Assembly (NCBI GenBank): GCA_023134955.1
Contig: JAGLUC010000175.1
Span: forward strand, 1-5,064
Origin: Methylococcales bacterium
GTDB lineage: Bacteria; Pseudomonadota; Gammaproteobacteria; Methylococcales; Methylomonadaceae
Direction: 5' to 3'
Length of the DNA stretch: 5,064 nucleotides
A program made the translations under genes and the position numbers. The notes below the pieces were generated by a model. The model made no database searches. It saw only the letters and a program-made list of their open reading frames with translations, and was not told where the DNA came from. Positions within the stretch are counted from its first letter, which is position 1. Each line of letters starts with the position of its first letter. Of the stretch, positions 1 through 4,983 are shown piece after piece.

Positions 1-159
1 TGGATTCAGAATGCTGAAATGATGCAGCAGAAGGTTGATTACATCCATCAAAACCCAGTTAAGCGCGGGTATATAGATAAACCTGAGTATTGGCGATATT
101 CCAGTGCCAGAAATTATTTGGGCGAAGAAGGAATGATTGAGGTTTGTATGGGTTGGTGA
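1..159 (+). CDS. REP-associated tyrosine transposase (RAYT), C-terminal fragment
   Basis: This is the 3' end of a gene cut by the window edge: 52 codons in frame 1 ending in TGA at 157-159. The peptide contains YIHQNPVKRGYIDKPEYW followed by RYSSARNYLG, the C-terminal signature of the IS200/IS605-like Y1 (HUH) transposases called RAYTs. In that family these single-copy, domesticated-looking enzymes recognise REP hairpins scattered through the genome. The HUH motif and the catalytic tyrosine would lie upstream, outside the window, so activity cannot be judged. A REP-like palindrome starts 9 nt after the stop codon, as expected for a RAYT flanked by its own REP. Family assignment is strong; the length and integrity of the whole gene are unknown. 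Confidence 0.88.
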   Translation, partial: WIQNAEMMQQKVDYIHQNPVKRGYIDKPEYWRYSSARNYLGEEGMIEVCMGW

Positions 160-167
160 GGTATGCA

Positions 168-189
168 TTCCCACGCAGGAGCGTGGGAA
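168..189 (+). repeat. REP-like palindrome next to the RAYT gene
   Basis: Arms TTCCCACGC (168-176) and GCGTGGGAA (181-189) form a perfect 9-bp stem with an AGGA loop, followed by CGAG. This GGAGCGTGGGAACGAG type of palindrome resembles dispersed REP elements that I recall from several gammaproteobacterial genomes. Its position 9 nt after a RAYT stop codon supports that reading. It could also help end the RAYT transcript, but no T-run follows. Confidence 0.7.
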
Positions 190-198
190 CGAGAAATA

Positions 199-206
199 CC
201 CCCCCC
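199..206 (+). repeat. Homopolymer of eight C
   Basis: An uninterrupted run of eight C lies between the REP-like palindrome and the CRISPR repeat, in an otherwise AT-rich region. It is not inside a recognisable gene. It is a place where slippage or sequencing length error is likely; no function is implied. Confidence 0.6.
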
Positions 207-217
207 TCCAAAACTCC

Positions 218-245
218 GTTCACTGCCGCACAGGCAGCTTAGAAA
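218..245 (+). CRISPR. Solitary type I-F CRISPR repeat (one 28-nt unit, no array)
   Basis: The 28 bases begin GTTCACTGCCG and end GGCAGCTTAGAAA, matching the type I-F (Csy/Cas6f) repeat consensus over its full length. The stem CTGCC (223-227) / GGCAG (233-237) encloses the 5-nt loop GCACA. Cas6f (Csy4) is known to cut directly after this stem, here after G237, which would leave the standard 8-nt handle CTTAGAAA (238-245). I looked for a second unit about 60 nt away on each side and elsewhere in the window and found none, so this is a lone repeat. It may be a collapsed array, a regulatory CRISPR-like RNA, or a phage-type solitary repeat. Identity as an I-F repeat is nearly certain; its role is open. 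Confidence 0.9.
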
Positions 246-253
246 CTGTTATA

Positions 254-281
254 TTGAGCAAAAGTTATCGTTTTTTATAAG
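254..281 (+). promoter_or_regulatory. Possible sigma-70 promoter, weak
   Basis: TTGAGC (254-259) and TATAAG (276-281) are separated by 16 bp and resemble -35 and -10 boxes. It is the best-looking pair I found by eye in the upstream region. Start of transcription would fall near 288, giving a leader of about 260 nt for the operon. In DNA this AT-rich such matches occur by chance, so this is only a candidate. Confidence 0.25.
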
Positions 282-374
282 ATCATTTATGTAGCATTAG
301 AACAATCTTTTAACCTCATCTAAAAGACTATTAATTTAAGTGAAATTTAGCAAATAACATATGTGATTTTCGAT

Positions 375-418
375 GGTTGAGGTGTAAAATACCTTTGTAA
401 ACATACGGGGTTGAGGTG
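375..418 (+). repeat. Pair of 10-bp direct repeats (GGTTGAGGTG), possible operator
   Basis: GGTTGAGGTG occurs at 375-384 and again at 409-418, 34 bp apart start to start, roughly three helical turns. They lie about 130-175 bp upstream of the first operon gene and are among the few G-rich stretches in an AT-rich region, so they could be a tandem protein-binding site. No regulator gene is in the window to link to them. Confidence 0.4.
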
Positions 419-455
419 CATTTTTTATACATGATAAATCAGCGGTTAAATAATT

Positions 456-514
456 AAAATCAAAAAATAGGATGATTTATTTTTAACGAATCGTATTTTA
501 ATTTTTTTGATTTT
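456..514. repeat. AT-rich inverted repeat in the operon leader
   Basis: AAAATCAAAAAA (456-467) is perfectly complementary to TTTTTTGATTTT (503-514), with 35 nt between them. A smaller overlapping inverted pair, AACGAA (485-490) and TTCGTT (513-518), is also present. Because the arms are simple A/T-rich sequence, chance is a realistic explanation; otherwise it may be a binding site or a leader hairpin ahead of the ribosome binding site. Confidence 0.3.
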
Positions 515-536
515 CGTTATTTAACTGAACTACTCT

Positions 537-542
537 AAGGAG
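537..542 (+). promoter_or_regulatory. Ribosome binding site of the first operon gene
   Basis: AAGGAG lies 6 nt before the ATG at 549, a near-ideal Shine-Dalgarno match. It fixes this ATG as the start of the cyclodeaminase-family gene. Confidence 0.85.
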
Positions 543-548
543 AGAATT

Positions 549-1607
549 ATGGCTTCTCATCGCGTTGGATTTACTTATCTTTCACAGGAAGATTTATTGG
601 ATGCAGGTTGTTTTGATCTGCGCATGGCAATTGAAGTTGCTGAAAAATCCATGCTTGCCTTTGAAGATCATCGCATTATGTTTCCTGAAAAAATTGTGCA
701 AATTTTTGATCAAGTCAGTCAGGATCGTATCAACTGTTTACCTGCGACCCTTTTAGATGAAAAAATCTGTGGTGCTAAATGGGTTTCTGTTTTTCCTCGT
801 AACCCTAAGCGTTATGATGTGCAAAACCTGTCAGCTATTTTTATCTTATCGGAAATTGAAAAAGGTTTTCCAGTTGCGGTTATGGACGGTACTTTGGCAT
901 CCAATATGCGTGTTGCTGCCATGGGCGGAATTGCCGCCAAGCATTTAGCTCGTAAAGACAGTAAAATCATTGGTTTTATTGGTGCTGGCGAACAGGCAAA
1001 AATGCATTTATTGGCGATGAAGGTGGTGCGTCCCAGTTTAAATGAATGTCGCGTTTCAGCTAAAACAGTTGAAGAAGAAAAACAGTTTATTGCTGAATTA
1101 TCCCCTTTACTCCCGGAAATGAAATTTGTTAGCTGTAATACCGTGGCGCGAGATGCCATGATAGAGGCGGATATTCTAGTGACTGCCACCAGTGCTCAAG
1201 CCCCGTTATTAAAAGCAGAATGGGTGAAGCCGGGTGCATTTTATAGTCATATCGGTGGCTGGGAAGATGAATATGCCGTGGCTTTACAGTGTGACAAAAT
1301 TGTCTGTGATGATTGGGAAACAGTGACTCACCGCACTCAGACTTTAAGCCGTCTATATAAAGAAGGTCTGCTTTCGCATAGTGATATTCATGCAGATTTA
1401 CATGAATTGGTTTCAAATCATAAACCAGGTCGTGAAACAGAGGATGAACGTATCTATTTTAATGCTGTAGGTTTGTCGTTTGTTGATGTTGCGCTTGCAG
1501 ATGCCATGTTTAAACGAGCGCAGTCTGCTCATATTGGTCTGGAGCTTAATCTACAGGAAACCATGGTGTTTGAACATAAAGATATTCTTAGCAAAATAAG
1601 GTTGTAG
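549..1607 (+). CDS. Ornithine cyclodeaminase/mu-crystallin-family protein (putative imine reductase or amino-acid dehydrogenase)
   Basis: This 352-residue protein has the family's usual length and layout: an N-terminal dimerisation/substrate region, a central Rossmann domain with GFIGAGEQA (GAGEQA at 145-150) for NAD(P), and the C-terminal motif FNAVGLSFVDVALADAMFKRA. Lys77 in GAKWVS and Arg121 in MRVAA match, by eye, Lys69 and Arg112 of Pseudomonas putida ornithine cyclodeaminase. At the place of that enzyme's catalytic Asp228 (GGDCPG) this protein has Trp238 (GGWEDE), so true ornithine cyclisation is doubtful. Family members include cyclodeaminases, alanine dehydrogenase, delta1-pyrroline-2-carboxylate reductases and ketimine reductases. 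From memory, some databases label relatives 'tyramine oxidase subunit B'. It is the first gene of the operon, 3 nt before the ferredoxin-like gene, so it probably handles an imino acid linked to the dehydrogenase encoded next. Family is certain, reaction is not. Confidence 0.85.
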   Translation: MASHRVGFTYLSQEDLLDAGCFDLRMAIEVAEKSMLAFEDHRIMFPEKIVQIFDQVSQDRINCLPATLLDEKICGAKWVSVFPRNPKRYDVQNLSAIFILSEIEKGFPVAVMDGTLASNMRVAAMGGIAAKHLARKDSKIIGFIGAGEQAKMHLLAMKVVRPSLNECRVSAKTVEEEKQFIAELSPLLPEMKFVSCNTVARDAMIEADILVTATSAQAPLLKAEWVKPGAFYSHIGGWEDEYAVALQCDKIVCDDWETVTHRTQTLSRLYKEGLLSHSDIHADLHELVSNHKPGRETEDERIYFNAVGLSFVDVALADAMFKRAQSAHIGLELNLQETMVFEHKDILSKIRL

Positions 1608-1610
1608 TTT

Positions 1611-1919
1611 ATGTTTAAACAACTCCCTGCGACTGATTTGGAAACTGTCCGCGTTATTGTTAATGGTCAATCTATAAGCGTGACTAAAGGTATGACTGTG
1701 GCTGCAACAGTATTAAGTCAACAGCAAAAATATACTCGCACAACCGCTATTTCGGGTAGTAAACGGGCACCTTTTTGTATGATGGGTGTGTGTTATGACT
1801 GTGTGATGGTGATTAATGGCAAAGCCAATCAACGAGCTTGTGCGACTTATGTAGAAGAAGGTATGCAGATAGAGATACAACAGGGTGCAGGTTCTGATTT
1901 GGTTGGTAATGAATTATGA
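1611..1919 (+). CDS. Small [2Fe-2S] subunit of an HcnABC/opine-oxidase-type dehydrogenase (HcnA-like)
   Basis: A 102-residue soluble protein of the Fer2_4 type found as HcnA in hydrogen cyanide synthase (about 104 residues) and as the small subunit of opine oxidases and hydroxyproline dehydrogenases. The cluster ligands are visible as Cys56, Cys61, Cys64 and Cys77 (C-x4-C-x2-C-x12-C) in APFCMMGVCYDC ... QRAC. A beta-grasp start, VRVIVNGQSISVTKGMTVAATVL, precedes them at about residues 13-35. AAGG (1598-1601) is the likely ribosome binding site, 9 nt before ATG. Its stop overlaps the start of the next gene (ATGA), which implies co-translation with its partner. It should pass electrons between the flavin subunits. 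Which amino-acid substrate the complex uses cannot be read from this subunit. Confidence 0.9.
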   Translation: MFKQLPATDLETVRVIVNGQSISVTKGMTVAATVLSQQQKYTRTTAISGSKRAPFCMMGVCYDCVMVINGKANQRACATYVEEGMQIEIQQGAGSDLVGNEL

Positions 1920-3307
1920 AGGATAATTATCAGCTAGTTATTATCGGTGGTGGGCCTGCTGGACTTGCTGCTGCCACCACGGCAGCCAATCAGGGTGTTT
2001 GTTGTGCATTGCTGGATGAACAGCCTACCTTAGGTGGACAAATTTATCGTGCTATTGAATCTATCCCTAAGCAACGCACGCAACAATTAGGGGACGAATA
2101 TACACGAGGTAAACCGTTAGTTACTGCCTTTAGAGAGTCTGACACAGAATATTATCCGGAAACTAAAGTCTGGTCATTGAATAAACAGCGTGAAATAGGT
2201 GTTTTGTATAAAGATGAAGCACGCATTATTCAAGCAGATCAGGTGATTGTTGCCAGTGGTGCGATGGAAAGACCTATTCCCTTTAAGGGCTGGACATTGC
2301 CTGGGGTTATGCAGGCAGGTGCGGGACAAATTTTGTTTAAGTCTGCTGGTGTCGTGCCAGATAATGGTGTGGTACTTGCAGGTTCTGGCCCGTTGTTATT
2401 GTTATTGGCATGGCAATATTTACATGCAGGTGTCGATGTTAAAGCCTTATTGGATGTTACGCCATTGAGCAATCATCTATTGGCATTGCCTAAATTACCT
2501 AAAGCATTATTAGCTCATCATTATTTAACCAAAGGTATTGGCTATCAAATTGAATTGAAACGAGCAGGTATTCCTCTATTGTTCGGAGTTAGTGATTTGC
2601 GTGCAGAAGGTGAGGGTTATTTACAAAAAGTGAGTTTTAAACACTTTGGAAAACAAAAGAATATTGAGTCTGAATTGTTATTGACACATTTTGGGGTAAT
2701 TCCTCATGCCTGGTTAACACAATCAGCCGACTGCAAACATCAATGGGATGACAGTCAACAATGCTGGCGACCAGAACATGATGAATGGGGCAATACCAGT
2801 CTTGATGGTATTATTGTTGCAGGAGATGGCGCAGGTATTCACGGGGCAAGATCAGCCGAACATGCAGGGCGGTTAGCTGGGTTAGAGGCTTTGTTTGCTT
2901 TAGGTATTATTAGTCAAACAGAAAGAAATAAGCAGGGTATTCAAGATAGAAAATGGATGAAAGATGAGCGTTATATTCGTCCTTTTCTGGAAGCTTATTT
3001 CAAAATCCCCCAAAGCTTATTGGCAACTGCTGATAATGATACTATTGTTTGCCGATGTGAAGAAGTAACCGCTGGGCAAATTAGAGATGCAGTAAAAAAA
3101 GGACATGACAATAGCAATCAAGTTAAGTTTTTTACCCGCTGTGGTATGGGATCTTGCCAAGGTCGACAATGTAGTAATGCTGTGGCACATATTGTCGCTG
3201 ATGAAAAAGGCGAGTCTGTCGAAAAGATGGGACATTTTAGAGGGCGACCACCTGTTGCACCATTAACATTAGATCAATTAGCTTGCTTAAATAAGGAGCT
3301 TATATGA
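1916..3307 (+). CDS. FAD/NAD(P)-fold subunit with C-terminal BFD-like [2Fe-2S] domain (HcnB/OoxA-like)
   Basis: A 463-residue pyridine-nucleotide-disulfide-oxidoreductase-fold protein, matching HcnB (about 464 residues) and the A subunits of octopine and nopaline oxidase. The N-terminal dinucleotide fold has GGGPAG at 11-16 and ends its second strand with LLDEQ, followed by LGGQIYR. VASGAMERPIPFKGWTLPGV (112-131) and a second glycine-rich loop, LAGSGPLLL (154-162), follow. VAGDGAGIHGA (301-311) is the late FAD-contacting motif. The C-terminal domain has Cys379, Cys381, Cys409 and Cys414 (C-x-C ... C-x4-C), the ligand pattern of a bacterioferritin-associated-ferredoxin-like cluster. The gene overlaps its upstream neighbour by 4 nt and has no clear Shine-Dalgarno sequence, so translational coupling is likely. 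It overlaps the next gene by 4 nt too. Confidence 0.92.
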   Translation: MKDNYQLVIIGGGPAGLAAATTAANQGVCCALLDEQPTLGGQIYRAIESIPKQRTQQLGDEYTRGKPLVTAFRESDTEYYPETKVWSLNKQREIGVLYKDEARIIQADQVIVASGAMERPIPFKGWTLPGVMQAGAGQILFKSAGVVPDNGVVLAGSGPLLLLLAWQYLHAGVDVKALLDVTPLSNHLLALPKLPKALLAHHYLTKGIGYQIELKRAGIPLLFGVSDLRAEGEGYLQKVSFKHFGKQKNIESELLLTHFGVIPHAWLTQSADCKHQWDDSQQCWRPEHDEWGNTSLDGIIVAGDGAGIHGARSAEHAGRLAGLEALFALGIISQTERNKQGIQDRKWMKDERYIRPFLEAYFKIPQSLLATADNDTIVCRCEEVTAGQIRDAVKKGHDNSNQVKFFTRCGMGSCQGRQCSNAVAHIVADEKGESVEKMGHFRGRPPVAPLTLDQLACLNKELI

Positions 3308-4407
3308 ATACTGATGTGTTGATTGTAGGTGGTGGGTTGATGGGCTCATCCATTGCCTTGCAATTAGCTATGCGTGGTTTTAAAAGTATTGTTTTAGACA
3401 AACAAAGCCCTGGCAGACATGCCTCTGGGGTTAATGCGGGTGGTTTGCGTCAGATAAATCGTGATCCAGCAGAAATTCCATTAACCGTTGAAGCGGCTAA
3501 AATGTGGCGCGATATTGAATCATTAGTTGATTCAGATTGTGATGCGCGTTTTCCCGGACAGATTCGCGTGGCAGAAAATGAAGCAGACATGCAAAAACTG
3601 CAACAACGTGTGGATCTTGTGCGTTCTTTAGGTTATCAACATGAAGAAATAATAGACAAAAAAGAACTTTATCAATTAGTCCCAGCACTTGCACCCCATT
3701 GTGTGGGAGCATTGATTTGTCGGGAAGATGGTTATGCCCGTCCTTATCATGCTCTTACTGCTTTTCGCTTAAAAGCTGAGTCATTAGGGGTGAAATATTA
3801 TTCAGCAACTGAAGTTAACAGCCTTCGCCAAGAAGGTGAAGGTTGGGAAGTGCGTACCTCAAAAGGTATGTTTAAAAGTGATGTTTTAGTCAATTGTGCA
3901 GGTGCATGGGCAAATAATATCAGCACCATGTTGGATGAGCCTGTACCTTTAACACCCACCGCATTAATGCTAATGGTGACAGAGCGACTTCCTCATTTTG
4001 TTGCCCCTGTGATGGGGGCAGCAAGTCGTAAATTGTCTTTTAAACAAATGCAAAATGGCACTTTAATTATTGGTGGTGCATTGCTGGCTAAATTAGATTT
4101 TGCAACAGAAAAAACTGAAATTGATTGGCGAAAGCTGGCTGAAAGTGCCGAGACAGTCAGTCACTTTTTTCCGCAATTAAAAGATGTGCGAATTGTTCGG
4201 GCATGGGCAGGAATTGAATCCTATATGCCTGACAATATTCCTGTTATTAGTGCCTCACAAAGCTTTAAAAATGCTTATCATGCCTTTGGTTTTTCTGCTC
4301 ATGGTTTTCAATTATCACCCATAATTGGAAAAATCATGGCTAGCTTAATAATAGATGGAAAAACAGATTTACCCATAGAGCCATTTCATATCAGTCGATT
4401 TAATTAG
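3304..4407 (+). CDS. DAO-fold FAD-dependent amino-acid/imino-acid dehydrogenase subunit (HcnC/OoxB-like)
   Basis: A 367-residue D-amino-acid-oxidase/glycine-oxidase-fold flavoprotein, the probable substrate-oxidising subunit of the complex. The FAD-binding start DVLIVGGGLMGSS carries GGGLMG at 9-14, with the acidic end of strand two at Asp32. HASGVNAGGLR (39-49) and VNCAGAWA (196-203) are typical of the family. The C-terminal RAWAGIESYMPDNIPVI (299-315) and FSAHGFQLSPIIG (330-342) form the second flavin and substrate region. Length fits opine oxidase B subunits (about 370) better than HcnC (about 417), which argues mildly against cyanide synthesis. AAGGAG (3293-3298) sits 5 nt before ATG, and the start overlaps the previous stop as ATGA. 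The stop codon TAG abuts the left end of the palindromic element at 4407. Substrates in this family include D-amino acids, D-hydroxyproline, sarcosine, glycine and opines. Confidence 0.9.
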   Translation: MNTDVLIVGGGLMGSSIALQLAMRGFKSIVLDKQSPGRHASGVNAGGLRQINRDPAEIPLTVEAAKMWRDIESLVDSDCDARFPGQIRVAENEADMQKLQQRVDLVRSLGYQHEEIIDKKELYQLVPALAPHCVGALICREDGYARPYHALTAFRLKAESLGVKYYSATEVNSLRQEGEGWEVRTSKGMFKSDVLVNCAGAWANNISTMLDEPVPLTPTALMLMVTERLPHFVAPVMGAASRKLSFKQMQNGTLIIGGALLAKLDFATEKTEIDWRKLAESAETVSHFFPQLKDVRIVRAWAGIESYMPDNIPVISASQSFKNAYHAFGFSAHGFQLSPIIGKIMASLIIDGKTDLPIEPFHISRFN

Positions 4408-4565
4408 GAGTGAGGATTAAATAAGTTCCCGATTTTGACACAGAATTTTGATTTGACAGGAGTGCTAATAAAATAGGCGTATAGCAAGCTACGTAACTAT
4501 TTTATTAGTGCTTCTGTGGAATTAAAAGGCAAGTTAAAATCGGGAACTTATTTAATTTTCACTCC
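4407..4565. mobile_element. MITE-like 159-bp palindromic element inserted in the operon, flanked by TTA
   Basis: The whole gap between two genes is one long palindrome. The outer arms (4407-4439 and 4533-4565) begin GGAGTGA and end TCACTCC and share the core ATTAAATAAGTTCCCGATTT. An inner stem pairs 4456-4476 with 4497-4517, with CTAATAAAATAG as a perfect 12-bp part, and a further short stem joins 4446-4454 to 4519-4527. TTA flanks both ends (4404-4406 and 4566-4568; the match extends to TTAGG). It encodes nothing, so movement would need a transposase in trans, as for MITEs such as Correia elements. It does not match ERIC or Correia sequences as I know them; a TTA target would suit IS5/PIF-Harbinger-type enzymes, but that link is inference. 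A purely regulatory RNA hairpin is the alternative. Confidence 0.7.
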
Positions 4566-4567
4566 TT

Positions 4568-4571
4568 AGGA
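4568..4571 (+). promoter_or_regulatory. Ribosome binding site of ridA, at the edge of the palindromic element
   Basis: AGGA lies 8 nt before the ATG at 4580, separated by an A-rich stretch. It begins three bases after the palindrome, so a folded hairpin in the transcript would leave it just exposed. The same TTAGG also spans the upstream stop codon at 4404-4408, consistent with target duplication. Confidence 0.6.
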
Positions 4572-4579
4572 AAAAAATT

Positions 4580-4936
4580 ATGGGTATTACCCGTTTAGGT
4601 ACTGAGCGTCGTCGTATGAGCAAAATTGTCATTCATAATAATACTGTTTATTTATGTGGGCAGGTTGCTAAGGATTCAGATGCTGATATAAAACAACAAA
4701 CTTCATCCATGCTGGAAAAAGTTGATGATTTACTCAAACAGGCAGGTAGTGACAGAGAGCATATTTTATCTGCCAGCATTTATATCAAAGATATGAAATA
4801 CTTTGCAGAAATGAATGAAGTGTGGGATGCATGGGTTGTTGAAGGTGCTTCACCTGCACGAGCATGTGTTGAAGCTAGTCTTGCCAGACCTGAGTTATTA
4901 GTTGAGATTTCGGTTATTGCCGCTGTCAGCATATAA
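4580..4936 (+). CDS. RidA-family (YjgF/YER057c/UK114) reactive imine/enamine deaminase
   Basis: A 118-residue RidA-superfamily protein, slightly shorter than RidA itself (128 in Salmonella). SPARACVEASLARPELLVEI contains Arg94, which lines up with Arg105, the residue that holds the substrate carboxylate in active RidA deaminases; Glu109 aligns with the conserved glutamate near the C terminus. The N-terminal MGITRLGTERRRMSKIVIHNNT and VYLCGQVA resemble a subgroup that I recall being encoded beside amino-acid oxidases. RidA hydrolyses imines and enamines to keto acid and ammonia, protecting PLP enzymes. Encoded after an amine dehydrogenase, it would process the imine product. The start at 4580 is supported by AGGA 8 nt upstream. 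It probably belonged to the same transcript as the four genes upstream before the palindromic element came between. Confidence 0.92.
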   Translation: MGITRLGTERRRMSKIVIHNNTVYLCGQVAKDSDADIKQQTSSMLEKVDDLLKQAGSDREHILSASIYIKDMKYFAEMNEVWDAWVVEGASPARACVEASLARPELLVEISVIAAVSI

Positions 4937-4941
4937 AAAAT

Positions 4942-4983
4942 GGGTTAAGCATGTGTAGTTATACCGATACAGCACTTAAGCCC
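4942..4983 (+). other. Imperfect hairpin after ridA
   Basis: GGGTTAAG (4942-4949) pairs with CTTAAGCCC (4975-4983) with one bulged G, and TGTGT (4952-4956) pairs with ATACA (4967-4971) inside it, using one G-U pair. It begins 5 nt after the ridA stop, where a 3' end structure would be expected. There is no T-run after it, so it is not a standard intrinsic terminator; it might slow 3' decay. Chance pairing is not excluded. Confidence 0.3.

Larger units (their letters stand above)
246..536. other. AT-rich non-coding region upstream of the operon
   Basis: No open reading frame with a plausible ribosome binding site or recognisable product is visible here on either strand. The stretch is very AT-rich, with several A and T tracts. 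It holds a possible promoter, one 10-bp direct repeat and one 12-bp inverted repeat, listed separately. It is most likely the control region and 5' untranslated leader of the operon starting at 549. The first 32 bases after the CRISPR repeat (246-277) sit where a spacer would be, but no closing repeat follows. Confidence 0.6.

Noticed and set aside
357..364. ACATATGT palindrome upstream of the operon, and nearby TGTGA resembling half a CRP site.
   Set aside because: An 8-bp palindrome is expected by chance in AT-rich DNA and there is no matching TCACA half-site at the right spacing.
812..1189. 125-codon open frame on the minus strand inside the cyclodeaminase-family gene.
   Set aside because: It lies wholly opposite a strongly conserved gene, and its peptide resembles no family I know.
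1129..1416. 95-codon minus-strand open frame.
   Set aside because: Shadow of the same gene; composition and lack of a ribosome binding site give no support.
2239..2472. Overlapping open frames on both strands within the FAD/NAD(P)-fold gene.
   Set aside because: Both are shadows of the dinucleotide-fold coding sequence.
2970..2977. GTTATATT matches part of the pseudo-spacer after the CRISPR repeat.
   Set aside because: Eight bases matching within 5 kb of AT-rich DNA is expected by chance, and the match does not begin at the spacer start.
4241..4247. CTGTTAT matches the first seven bases of the pseudo-spacer.
   Set aside because: Only seven bases match and they are preceded by TC rather than the CC PAM of type I-F.
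1916..4407. Assignment as hydrogen cyanide synthase hcnBC.
   Set aside because: The subunit plan fits, but the DAO subunit is about 50 residues shorter than HcnC and the cyclodeaminase and RidA neighbours suit imino-acid or opine metabolism better. The hcn symbols are therefore not used.
4435..4485. Outward promoter inside the palindrome: TTGACA occurs twice (4435-4440 and 4453-4458).
   Set aside because: Neither has a -10 box at 16-18 bp; the nearest TATA-like sequence (TATAGC, 4480-4485) is 21 bp from the second. I do not call a promoter.
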